Part shown: positions 43,901-54,629 of the stretch, one piece after another
Layout: the number at the start of each line of letters is the position of its first letter
Numbering within the stretch: the stretch's first letter is position 1
Assembly: GCA_016584495.1 (NCBI GenBank)
Contig: WAID01000007.1
Span: 3,954,001-4,018,000, forward strand
Reading direction: 5' to 3'
Source: Celoporthe dispersa
Lineage: Eukaryota > Ascomycota > Sordariomycetes > Diaporthales > Cryphonectriaceae
Length of the DNA stretch: 64,000 nt
Notes under the pieces: model-generated
Told to the model about the DNA's origin: nothing
The model's input: the letters and a program-made list of their open reading frames with translations, nothing else
The model's database searches: none
Position numbers and translations under genes: made by a program

Positions 43901-45107
43901 ATGGTGTCCAAGTTTCAGTCCGCGGTCGTCCTCCTGGGTGCTCTGGCCGGCACCGCCCTGGGCCATGGTCACGTCACAGGTATCGTGGCCGACGGTGTTT
44001 ACTATGGCGGCTTCTCGCTCGACTACTACTACGAGAAGGAGAACACGGGCACCTTTACCGAGTCTGTCGGCTGGTGGGCTGAGGATCTCGACAATGGATA
44101 CATTGCCCCCAGCGCCTACAACACCTCGGACATCATCTGCCACCTCGATGGTCAGCCTGCCAACCTGACCGCCACCGTCAAGGCCGGCGGCACTGTCGAG
44201 TTCCAGTGGACGGCCTGGCCCCACCCTGGCCCTGTGCTCACCTATGTGGCGCTGTGCCCTGGTGACTGCACCGATCCTACGATGGACAAGACTGCCCTCG
44301 AGTGGGTCAAGATCGACGAGGGTGGCTTCGACGTGCCCTCTCAGACCTGGGCGTCCTACGATCTCATCGCCAACAACAACTCGTGGACCTCGACAGTCCC
44401 CTCGGACCTGGCCGCGGGCAACTATGTCTTCAGGCACGAGATCATTGCTGTCCACGGCTCAGAGAGCCTGAACGGTGCTCAGAACTACCCTCAGTGCCTC
44501 AACATTCAGGTCACTGGCAGCGGCACCACGAGCCCCTCGGGCACTCTTGGTACTGAGCTGTACCACGAGACCGACCCCGGCATCTACTTCAACCCGTTCG
44601 TGGAAACCCATCCCTCCTCCCATGACCTATCTTCCCTATCTTACACAAGTACTACTACACTTTTATGTCTACTGATTTACTAACGATTTGGATCGACTCT
44701 TTGATAGTTACACCACGCTCTTGAACTACACGATCCCAGGTCCTGCCCTGATGGAGGGCGGAACCAACCAGACCGTGACCGCGACCACAGGCGCCGCAAG
44801 CGCTACATCCGCTGCGTCCAGTGCCGCGTCGTCCACCAGCGCTGCCGCCGTGACCACCTCGGCTGCGTCTTCATCTGCTGCTGCTGCTGCTGCCACAACA
44901 AGCTCAGCGGCCGCCGTGGCGGCGACCACATCCTCGACCGTCGCTCCTGAGACCACAGCAGCAGCCGCCACCTCGAGCTCTGCTGAGACGTCGGTCGCCG
45001 TGGCAGCTGCCTCTTCGTCCGTCAGCTCTGCTGCGTCTGCTGCGACTACCACCGCCAAGTCTTCCTGCTCCAAGAAGCGCAGACACGCCCGTGATGTGTC
45101 GCTGTGA
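43901..45107 (+). CDS. AA9 lytic polysaccharide monooxygenase with disordered C-terminal tail
   Basis: Two exons, 43901-44595 and 44708-45107, give 364 residues with an intact frame. Signal peptide residues 1-21 (MVSKFQSAVVLLGALAGTAL plus Gly) expose His22, the N-terminal copper-brace histidine (HGHVTG). The second copper ligand is His108 in the H-x-GPV motif (WPHPGPVLTY). His179 (FRHEIIAVH), Gln194 and axial Tyr196 (GAQNYPQC) complete the AA9 site. AA9 enzymes are secreted copper enzymes that cleave cellulose or related glucans oxidatively. The domain ends about residue 255 with YTTLLNYTIPGPALMEGG. Then come ~100 Ala/Ser/Thr-rich residues and a short basic end (CSKKRRHARDVSL); there is no CBM1 and no GPI signal. 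The intron uses an unusual GTTCGT donor, chosen because it gives the family-typical FNPYTTLLNYTIPGP; TACTAAC is the branch site. Confidence 0.93.
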
Positions 45108-45932
45108 GTTGGAGTAGTGAAATGACTTGATGGTATCGAACGAAAAGAGAGAGAGAGAGAGAGGGTTACACTTTTAACACAAGACACGATTTGATGTCGG
45201 CTTGTTCTCTGCATGTACTTAGTTATATTCTATCTAGTCAAGTTCGAGTGTCCATATGAATAGAACTTGCTTGTCGTGGCAATTATTTGGCCCCATCACT
45301 AGTATATTATCACCACACGCTTCTGATGTCCACCCGCGCAATATCGGTTGTTCTATTCATACTACAAATAAAGCTTGCCGCTTTTTATGCATATTAAACT
45401 CCCGCCATTCGAGATCTCGGCAAACTCGGCAGTAGAAGAAAGAAAGAAAAAAACCAATTACAAGAAGAGGCCCGAGCCCTTCCCTCACTCGCCAGCCTCG
45501 TCTGTTCACACGGAGTGTTTGCAATATACGGGCATGGCGCTCTTCGTCCTGCTCCATTTCAGCCACACCGAGCGTCTGCTTTAGCTTCTCCACTGCCTGA
45601 ACACCTGCGCCCCCTCTCGAGCCCGACTTAGCTCTCAACCTAACTGCTGATGGCTTCATTCTAGCATCAACGGCGCGGTCCAGCAAGCTGGTTAGTTAAG
45701 ACCGCTAGGCGCTCGGATCTCTCGTGGTGGTTTCCCGGGTGCTCGGCCTCCAAGGTATTCTTCGTACCGTGCAGGCTTTGGTCCGCGCCTCTTATCTCTC
45801 TCTCTCTCTCTCTCTTTACTAAAAAAGATGCGATGTCCCCCTTTTTGTTGACCCGTGCGGTGGGAGTGGGCTGCGCCGTCAGCGTGTCAGGGCAGGTCCA
45901 GCCATCTCCCAAGAAAATAGTCACTCAAAATC
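45108..45932. other. Intergenic region
   Basis: About 820 bp from the LPMO 3' end to the CFEM receptor start. A GA repeat lies near 45,147-45,163 and a CT repeat near 45,797-45,817. No gene is recognised. Confidence 0.45.
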
Positions 45933-47402
45933 ATGCCTCCAAGGTCAATATCTATACTGCTTCTCGCCGCGCTGCTGCAGATATGTTTCGCCCAGACCAA
46001 CGAGACTGCCTTTCTTGACGCCTTCAGTCATATATCAACATGTTCTGTACGCCTCGCTCCTCTTCATTATTGTCTAGTGTTTTATTGATCTATGATTCCA
46101 AGAGCTTGCGGTCTGATAATCCAGCTGACAGTGGCTAATGATCCTAGAAAACATGCCTCCTCTCAACCATCCCCGAGTCCGCATGTGTATCCTTCACCAA
46201 CACCAGCTGCATCTGCACCAACACGCCGCTCCGCCAGGCGGCACAGGCATGTCTCCTCGAGAGCTGCACCGTGGCCGACTCCCTCGAGGTAGCCAAGGCA
46301 CAGGCCGATGCGTGCGACTATCCGGTCCGCTCCATGAAGAAGGCCTTGCTGGCTCCCATGGCCGTCGAGTTGTTGGCCTTCCCGGCCGTCCTCCTGCGCC
46401 TCTACGGTAGGTGGAGGTATGCAACGCGCTACGAGGTCGACGACTGGATCATGGTGGTCTGTTTTCCGATCTGGATTGTCTTTGAAATCCTTGGTCACTA
46501 TAGTATGTGGTCAAGTTCTGGGCTGGATATGTCACTGTTTATATTAAAAAGCATCTCACAGTTGGTCAGCTCGGCTTCGGAGTCGACATCTGGGAGGTTG
46601 ACCAGGCCGACTTCACCCTGGCCCTCAAGCTCTTCTACGCAGACGAGTCCCTCTACCTCGCCGTCCTCGTCCTCACCAAGCTGGCCATGCTCTCCTGCCT
46701 CCTCCGCATCTTCCCACAAAAGATCTTCCGCCGCGTCTGCTACGGCCTGATCGCCTGGGTCGGCCTCGGCGGCACCGTCTTCATCCTCCTGCAGATCTTC
46801 CAGTGCGTGCCCATCCGTTATGTCTGGGAAGGCTGGCTCCTCGGCGGAGGCGGCAGCTCTTCCTCTCCCCACCCGCACCGCTGTCTCGACGTCCACGCCC
46901 TCGCCTACACGGCCGGTGCCTCCAGCGTCGCCCAGGACGCCGCCATCCTCGTCGCCCCCATGCCGCTGCTGCGCAACCTGCACACCACCGCCCGCCTCAG
47001 GCTCGAGGTGTCTCTCATGTTCAGCCTGGGCTTCTTCATCCTGCTGACGAGCTGTATCCGGCTCGGGTTTATTGTGCGGTTCGCGCGGTCCTCGGATCCC
47101 TCGTGGGATGACGGTGGGCCTCTGATCTGGTCTGGGCTGGAGTGTGGTGTGTCCATGACGGTGACCAGCCTGCCGGCGATTCGACACCTGCTCAACAGCT
47201 CGAGGGGCAGGCTCGGGGCCGGGGTGGGGAAGGGGGCTCGACGTATGCCACGGGCCACTCATCGTCGCGAGGGCGAAACACTCGGGGGTATGTGAGGAAA
47301 GGGGGCCCAGATTGGTCGGTCTTGAGCTCGACGGGACCGGCGCCGCATCGCAGCGAGAGCCAGGTCGAATTAGACCATCAGAGGAGGGCCGTGTCGGCCT
47401 GA
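45933..47402 (+). CDS. CFEM-domain seven-transmembrane (Pth11/rhodopsin-like) receptor (one apparent missing base)
   Basis: Three exons: 45933-46046, 46148-46502 and 46562-47402, giving 436 residues after one correction. A signal peptide (MPPRSISILLLAALLQICFA) leads into a CFEM domain with its cysteines: HISTCSKTCLLSTIPESAC, NTSCICTNTPLRQAAQACLL, ESCTVADSLEVAK and ADACDYP. Seven hydrophobic helices follow, including LLAPMAVELLAFPAVLLRLY, DDWIMVVCFPIWIVFEILGH, YLAVLVLTKLAMLSCLL, LIAWVGLGGTVFILLQIF and SLMFSLGFFILLTSCIRLGF. This is the architecture of Pth11-like fungal receptors that sense surface or host cues in the plasma membrane. At the G5 run 47232-47236, one added G continues the tail as GKGGSTYATGHSSSRGRNTR to a stop at 47402; unedited, translation would end at 47295 in unrelated residues. 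The ligand is unknown. Confidence 0.85.
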
Positions 47403-48048
47403 GGATGAGGTTTGGACCAAGAAGAACATCTTGATCGAAATAGGGGTTTAGGCGTAGCCTTTTTTTTTTTAAAGGATATATACTTAGAAGTAATACCTCG
47501 ATCCTTATATCCTGCTTCTCACTCGAGAAATCAGCCTGCCACAGCTCTATCCAAAACTTGAGTGGATGAGTAGTGCCAGCCTTCTCTTTAGCTATTGTAC
47601 ATGTAATGGTCACTCGAGCCGAGACCAAAAGGTTGATGTCTAATCATCAAGTGCAGACCTTCTCTCTCTCTAACCATGGACACATGCGAGCCGTAACCCA
47701 CCCAACAAAAAAAAGGCCATCTAACCTCTTCTCAGGGTTCCTCTTATCCTCTTCTCTCTAACCTTTATCTAACAAATCCTGTTTTTCTCATCTATACAGT
47801 CGACATCCATGCCGGCTCCGTGCTCAGTCTAGGCGTATACAGGTCATTTGCCGTCACAGCCCCGCGGTAAACTCCACGGCGGTAGATATCCCAATCACTA
47901 TTTATGCATAGCATATTAGTAACTTTCTGATCAAAAAGCAGGAGGATGAGAGAAGATAAAAGAAAAAAGAAAAAAGAAAGGGAAGACCGTCCAGGGGCAA
48001 TGAAAGAAAAAGACTGCTCCCCGAGAGAAGGAGAAGGCTCGGCTCGAC
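47403..48048. other. Convergent intergenic region
   Basis: About 650 bp between the receptor and amylase 3' ends, with poly-T at 47,460-47,470. No gene is recognised. Confidence 0.45.
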
Positions 48049-50016
48049 TCACAACACAAGTTCGTCCAGCTCCCCCCGCCGAGGAGCCTGGCGATGGGCC
48101 CAGACAGCGACACTCCTCTGCGCACAACCAAATACCCCCAGCCCTCGCCGTCAATCCGGACCTCGCCCCAGCACCCGCCGAGGATATCGGTCCAGACCTC
48201 GCCTGCGTGCTGCTTCCCGACACACATGGCCTTGCTACCGAACTCGCGCGCGTTCGTCATGAGCACCGCCAGGCCGGCCCTCTTCCAGGCGCAGGTTCCA
48301 CCGTCGGCAGGGTGAGGGGCCTGGCCCTGCCTGGTGAAGCCTATGCAGTGCGGCTGGTCCAGGTAGTCGGCCTGTGGGCCGTAGGCATAGAGCTTGCGGG
48401 CCAGGGAGGAGCCGCGGGAGGATTTTCTCGCCAAAGGGGGGCTGGACGAACCCGCTGCCGTCGGGCCTGGAATAGCCGTATAGATCGCCGTAGAAGACAC
48501 ACGGGAGACCGCAGTCTGCGCGCAGGAGGATGAGTGCGTAGGCTAGGGGGACGAAGAATTCTGCTACTGGCGTCTTCGGAGGGTGTCAGTGCATTTCTTC
48601 CCGTTCTCTGTGTCATCCTGACGGGTTTGTCGGTCGAAGGAGGTGCTATTATACTGACTTCTAAAGATTGGCCTTCCATCTACGTAAATTAGCAATCAGC
48701 ACGTGATCAGCGGTAGTGAAGGCACAGGCATTGAGAGGAGGGGAGTTATGCCGTGATTATAGCCCACGTACCGTATCATGATTCGCAACAAAAGTCTACA
48801 GCACGGGTCAGACGATTCTACATGTGGCTGTGAGACACAAGGTATCTTTGAACGTACCACAGCATTGTTGGGTTTAAGTGAGACGAGTGTTCCCTCAAAG
48901 ACACTTCGGAGATCTGTGTTCTCGTGTCTTGACAGCCGGGAAAAGTTGGACACGAGCCTCACGTCGAACAGGGACAGGCGATGGTCCATATACTCAATGT
49001 ACCTGGCCAGCACGTTCAGGTTCTCTCGCCAGTACTCGCCGACAATGAACCAGTCCCTGCCGACAGTGGCGCGGACATGGCTGATGAGGTCTCTCAGGAA
49101 GGAAGCAGAGTAGTGTTTGATGGCGTCCAGGCGCAGCCCTCCCAGGGCATCTGACGTGCGAGCCACTGGACCCAGTAGAACAGATCCTGGCGGACCTCTG
49201 GGTTCCTATGGTCGACATTGGCGAACATGCTGCAGGGAGGGAGTTATCAACCAGAGGAGTTCTCACAAAAGAGAGACGTTCTTCGTCATGGACAATGCAC
49301 TAGGGCGGGGAGGAGGGCCATCGTACAGGTAATCGTAGTTGCCGAGCTCCTCGTCGACATCTCGTGCCCATTCCTTGCCTTCGAATTTCCATAGCCCGTG
49401 GGTCTTTAGGTGATGGCAGTAGTCTATGCCATTGAAGTGGGTTTGGTTCCATCTCATTGGGCTGTATGTAGAGCCGCGGCCTGGAAAGTCATAACCACAC
49501 CACGCCTCGATCTCTCCCGGCTTTCCCACAGATACCAGACGATCTAGCGACGAACAAGTCAGATATATATATATATTTATATATATGTATATATTCTTCT
49601 TCTCTTTCTTTTTACACCAAGGGAAGGATTCTAGCATACTCACTCTCGGGGTTCATCTTTGTTGCCAGCACGGTCTCAGCCCGGTCAGCAGAGGCCTTAT
49701 GGTTAAGCACCGCATCAAACAGGATGCTGATGCCACGGGCCCTGGCTCTCTCCGCCAGGGCGACGAGCTCCTCCTTGGTGCCCCACTTGGTAGCCCTCCC
49801 CCCCTTCTGGTCGAACTCGCCCAGGTCGAAGAGGTCGTAGAGGTCATAGCCGTTGCTCGTGTGCCAGCCAGCCTTGCAGGCGGGAGGGATCCACATGCTC
49901 GTGATGCCCAGGGCCTCGAGGCTCGGGAGGGCGCCCTCGAGGCGCTGCCAGTGCTTCTGGTCGGATGGGACGTACCACTCGAAGCCCTGGAACATGGTCT
50001 GATTGTTGTTGGCCAT
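48049..50016 (-). CDS. GH13 (subfamily 5-like) intracellular alpha-amylase with apparent indels
   Basis: Six minus-strand exons: 50016-49644, 49543-49327, 49229-48858, 48795-48772 (24 nt), 48679-48659 (21 nt) and 48573-48049. GH13 motifs in order: MFQGFEWYVPSDQKHW, GITSMWIPPACK, GYDLYDLFDLGEFDQKGG, ISILFDAVLNHKAS (region I), GGLRLDAIKHYS with the nucleophile Asp (region II), WFIVGEYWRENL with the acid/base Glu (region III), and TFVANHDT (region IV). There is no signal peptide; this matches fungal cytosolic GH13_5 enzymes implicated in alpha-glucan and glycogen metabolism. Three single-base changes are needed: one added near 49,155 (before TSDALGG), one removed in GGG 48414-48416 (restoring LARKLYAYGPQADYLDQP), and probably one added near 48,117 (restoring VWAHRQAP to the stop). 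Corrected length is 510 residues. An in-frame 5' extension upstream of 50,016 is Pro/Ser-rich and probably leader. Confidence 0.82.
49562..49592. repeat. TA-rich dinucleotide repeat inside amylase intron 1
   Basis: A slightly interrupted TA repeat of about 30 nt within the 100-nt intron 49544-49643. Confidence 0.85.
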
Positions 50017-52830
50017 GGCGGGAGGGGAGGAGAAGGGAGAAGGCGAAGAAGAAGATGGGGAGGCGTCTGCCTGGCCTGCTCGTCCACCACGGCGCAGAGG
50101 GAGAGGCGGGAAGCTGACCATCCTGGCCGGACACACAAATGAAACTGTGCGGCGGACTCTTCTTGTCAAAGATCAGTGGGAAAAAAAAAGTAAAATAATA
50201 ATAAACAACCATGTGCGCGGAGGTTCTGTCCGAGAAGAAGAGAAGAAAAGCTATATGAACTGACGATCTCAACTCAACAAATCATATCAGCAGGGATTAA
50301 CCCAAAGAACAAAAACCAAAAAGCGGTCTCTTATTATCAACAGAGGCGCAGGGCCACATGTGATAATAATGCCTCAAGGGGGATTGTTCGCGATAACGTA
50401 ATCCAAGCAAGCTTCCACTGTTAGCCTACGTTTATAGCAGGCTCAACACTCTAATCTGTACATAGTAGTGATTAGTCGCGGTTTGTGTATGGCACACACA
50501 CACACACAGTGATTGACTCAGTGGCCTGGCCCAGGTGGAACGGGGTGCTCTCCTGCCCAGCCGCACTGACAGGGCAATAGCAGGGGAGCACAGCGGAGCT
50601 GCCACACTCTGTGTACTCTTGCTCTATACAAGGCACTCATCAGACAATCTGGGGTACTGCTATGTAGGTTGGTTTCCACCTTATAGCAACCAACCAATAT
50701 CGTTTCTCACGTGATATGAATGGCAGATGTGGTTGATAGTACGGGCGTGGAGAAGGGGCACTGGAGATTTGCCCTCGACGGGTTGGCACGGGGGTGCACT
50801 CGGGAGCATATGCCATAGCTCCCCCGACTCGGCATGGGCGTTCCGGGTCAGCAGGCGTATTGCAGGCTGGAGGGTGTGGCTTGATGTAAGACCGATGTGA
50901 CGATAGACACGACAACAGGCTCGACGCGTTGTAATTTCACAGCATGGCGAGAGCATTCCGAGCAGACGCGGCCTGCGACAGACCCGTGCCTGTGCCTGGC
51001 ATGCTCGGGAGGATTCACAGGCGAGGGATGAAAGTTGGGCCCAGATGGATCAAGACCATGCTGCGCGTGCAATGTACACATATAGAAACCGCAGCATCCC
51101 TTGTGTGCCTGTAAGCACTGTGATGAAATGAACACGGGCTCCTGGAGATCCGTCGCCGTTCTTTTGTAAAGCAACCCATCCAGGTGGTAAGAGAGAGAGA
51201 GACACACACAGACAGAGCACGCTCAACCTCGCAGCAGCCGGACAGGCGCTAGAATACGCTGTAGCAGTGCCCAGCAGCCCAGGGACTCTGCACGCGTACG
51301 TACTACCACCCTCCCTGTCCCCACAGGGCCCAATCACGATCTACCCGTGCCGTCCGATCCCTGCAGAAGGCGCAGGAGAAAGATTGCGTCAGCAGCAGGC
51401 CAGCCCTTCATTCCCGCCCCCCTCCCTCTCTTCCTTCCACCCCCTCCCCTCCCCTCCCCCAAAACAGTACCGGAGCGTGCGGAGTACAGGACCCCCATCC
51501 AGTGCCAGGGTCACCCAGGGCCCCAACCCGCTCATCCCATCCACTGTCAGGTGCCCACGCTCCACTGGAGCCATGCCCTGTCCAGGGAATGTTTGGGGGG
51601 GAGGGGGGAGGGGTGGTCATCAGTAACACCCAAACCCGGTGCTGTGTGTACCATAGTAATGCCCTTTCTGATGCCAAGTGCCAGTGAGTGACAATTTCCT
51701 AGGCCTGCCTGCAGGGTTTTCTCCAGACACGAGAGCGAGAAAGAGCAGCCACTGACTCTGTCTCTCTCTCTCTCTCTCCTCCCTTCCTCTGCCCTACCAG
51801 TTGATGATCACTCGCTCGCCCGCCCAATTCCCTCCCTCTCCACTCGTCACCATCGCCCTCTCCCCCATCCTCGACACGACCCATTCGTCCACCCATCCCT
51901 TCATCCACACCAGCAAGCAGCACGGCGCAGAACGGTCTGCATTATAGAGCCAACGCCACACTCGTTTTTATCTGTGTAAAGAGATCAACCAAGACGGCCA
52001 CGACGGGGACGAGGGCGACAGGCAACGACTGATCTGATCGGCCGAACTATTCTTTTTCTCTCCTTCTTTCATCCTCTCCTTCTCCGGCGCGACGAGATCG
52101 ACAGAGCACTTACCACCCCTCCTCCTCCTCCTTGCTCTACGTACATTTGCATTGCGTACATACACCACCAGTACATGCATTTCTCGGACTTCGGCTCCCA
52201 TCTCCACTCTATAGACTAGACTCTCTGCTCTACTCCTCAGCTGGTCGATCCATTTTCACCAAAACTTGGCAACCTACATATACACACACACACACACACA
52301 CACGATACCTTCACGCACTCTCTCTCTCTCAGCACAGGTCTCTCCCTGGCTCGACCCTCCTCCCCGGTAGTGGACGATCTGCCACAACAGAACTGGCAGC
52401 CGGCAGCGGGAGCATCTTTGTACCACGGCTCAAACCACAACCGAGGTCACCGCCCTGCAGACTATCCATCATCCCTCGTCCTCGCTGGAGAGTCACCGCC
52501 CATCACTGCTCGTCCGGAACGATCGGTCCAAGCCAGCCGCAGTCTAACCTCCCAGGTACATAAATTATAACATCGTGCAGACAACCCGTGTCTCTCTCAA
52601 CGCACTCGTTACCATACGCGCGCGACGACTCTGGAGCCATACTCGCATCCTCTGCGGCCTGTCCCAAGGCTCACTGCCGTCCTGCTCCGAGCATCCGAGC
52701 ACACGGCCTCTGCCCCCCTCGCCGCCTTGGTCGTCGCAACCGTCAAAAGCGTCAAGGCTACTTGAGACGACTTTGAGCCGAAGACCATCTGGGAATATCT
52801 ACACAGTAGATATCGCTATCCGCCCACAAG
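50017..52830. other. Divergent intergenic tract
   Basis: About 2.8 kb between the amylase and the small membrane-protein gene, probably holding both promoters. It is CT-rich at 51.7-52.3 kb, with a CA repeat at 52,282-52,303 and another near 50,493-50,506. Open frames are low-complexity and no gene is recognised. Confidence 0.4.
52282..52303. repeat. CA dinucleotide microsatellite
   Basis: About 22 nt of uninterrupted alternating A and C in a pyrimidine-rich upstream region. Confidence 0.9.
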
Positions 52831-53659
52831 ATGGGTACGCTTTTGCTCTCTTTCGCCCCCCCTTGGTGTTTGTTTACGCCTCCTTGGCGCTTCTCCCTGC
52901 TGACGCCCAGTCTCCACCACCAGCGTCGACAACCATCGTCCCCTTTGCCAGTCTCCCCGCCTGTGCATCATCCTGCGGTCCTCTCTATGATGTCAACGGC
53001 GCCTGCGTGCCCCCTGTGGTCGCCTCCACCACCTCCGTCGTCTACGAGGAGTGTTTCTGCTCCGACGCCAGGCTGACCGCCTTCTCTTCCACCACCGCCG
53101 GACCCTGCGACGACGCATGTACTGCCGACCCCAGCGGCTATGACAGCATCACCAGCTGGTACCAGAGCATGTGCAAGAGCGTGCAGGCGCTCGAGGCCGA
53201 CGGCACCACCTCGTCCTCCTCGGCCGGGTCATCATCCACATCTTCGAGTTCCTCTTCCAGTTCTGGTGGCGGTGGCTGGTCAGTCGCCCTCTCTCTCTCT
53301 CACTCCCCTCTTCCGTTTCCTAAACCTGCATTGAGATTGATGAGCTGACCCTTGTCTCGTACGAAATTAGGCTTTCCTCCCACTGGCAGTGGGTCATTTT
53401 CATCGTCGTCATGGTCGTCGGCATTGCTGGTATCTGGATCGGCGCCGCTTTCTGGCGGCGCCACTACCTGCGCAAGAAGGACCGCCAGTACGCCCTCGGC
53501 AAGAACCTCGCCGCACGCACAGGGTCAGGCCAGAATCCGTACGGCGCTGCTGGCACCCCTAACCGCTCGGGCTCGGTACATGCGTCTCACCCCGGCGCTT
53601 TCATGCCAGACAACGAGAAGCCTCCCAAGAGGAAGTGGAACCTCACAGGCAGGTCATGA
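52831..53659 (+). CDS. Secretory-pathway type I membrane protein with Cys-rich ectodomain (one apparent missing base)
   Basis: Two exons: 52831-53278 and 53371-53659 (intron GTCAGT..ATTAG), 245 residues after one correction. From the ATG at 52831 a signal peptide is read only if the C7 run 52856-52862 gains one C: MGTLLLSFAPP continues as LVFVYASLALLPADAQ. The ectodomain has about eight cysteines: FASLPACASSCGPLYDVNG, EECFCSDARLTAF, GPCDDACTADPSGYDS and WYQSMCKSV. This spacing resembles CFEM-like modules but lacks the exact pattern. A Ser/Gly linker, one transmembrane helix (WVIFIVVMVVGIAGIWIGAA) and a basic tail (WRRHYLRKKDRQYALGKNLA) follow. Surface or endomembrane localisation is inferred; no function is known to me. 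Confidence 0.72.
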
Positions 53660-54629
53660 TGACTGGCATGCCTAGAGAAGAAATACACGACGGAAAAGAA
53701 GAAAAATTCAAAAAACACACAGAAAACAAGAAATACAACACAGGATATTTTAATGACTACCGAGCTTTATTGGGGCGGGGGCTCGCCGCCGGAGTATGTG
53801 ATATCTTTCAATACTCTGCTGGACCACCCGGACAGTGAAGCCAGCACCAAACAAAGCTCCACGAGGACGACGGAATTTCAAGGGCGACTTAAAAAAGTTT
53901 CGAAAAGGCTGTGTGGCGTTATTGACTGCTACTTATCTCTGCTTCTACGCCTGGCGTCTGCTGTGATTTTTTTTTTCTTCTTTTTTTTTTGGGTATGGAT
54001 TGGAGTGGGAATGGGCGGAAAGGAAGCTGGGCGAGAGAACTATGGTGGTTCCCAGAGAGACAGAGGTCCAAAGGTCACACAAATCAGCGTTGCTCTCCTG
54101 TTTAATAAGCCAGCAGAGCTTTCTCCGATCTGTATCCCTTTCCATCTATCTTATCTCGTCTTTTTTTCTCCTTTTTCTTTCCCAAGATACTACTACTATA
54201 TAGCATTTGTCGCATGGGCCGGACGGACCTGTTTTCTGCTCTTCTTGGAACCCAACTAGGAAAAAAAATCGATTACTCTTGTCGTCTTGATCTGTCTCGA
54301 ACTCCCGGATCATGGTGGACTGCATAATTCATCACCAACTTCATCTCGTAACCTCACATTCATCACTACTTATAGGCGCAGTGTCTGTATGCAACTTCTA
54401 GGTTTCGCCGAAATCTATCATCCGATTTTGTGTGTATGTGTGCTTTTCCCCCTCTCCTTCGAATCTGTCACTAGTACTCGTCACCAGTCCTCCCGAGGGA
54501 GAAACAATTTGTATTGTAATGGTTATGTCTTTTTCCCTTTTTTTTTGTGTCTCCTTCATGCCCCCTGCAAGAGAACTACCGCTAGATGCAGCTGTAAATC
54601 ATCACCAAGACCACTCCATCCTGTCATCC
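53660..54629. other. Convergent intergenic region
   Basis: About 970 bp between the membrane-protein gene and the 3' end of the debranching-enzyme gene, T-rich near 53,965-53,990 and 54,160-54,180. No gene is recognised. Confidence 0.45.

Noticed and set aside
52834..52920. Intron GTACGC..GCCCAG to explain the frame problem at the start of the membrane-protein gene
   Set aside because: It would delete an excellent signal peptide and does not put the ATG in phase with the downstream exon; one missing C in the C-run does both.
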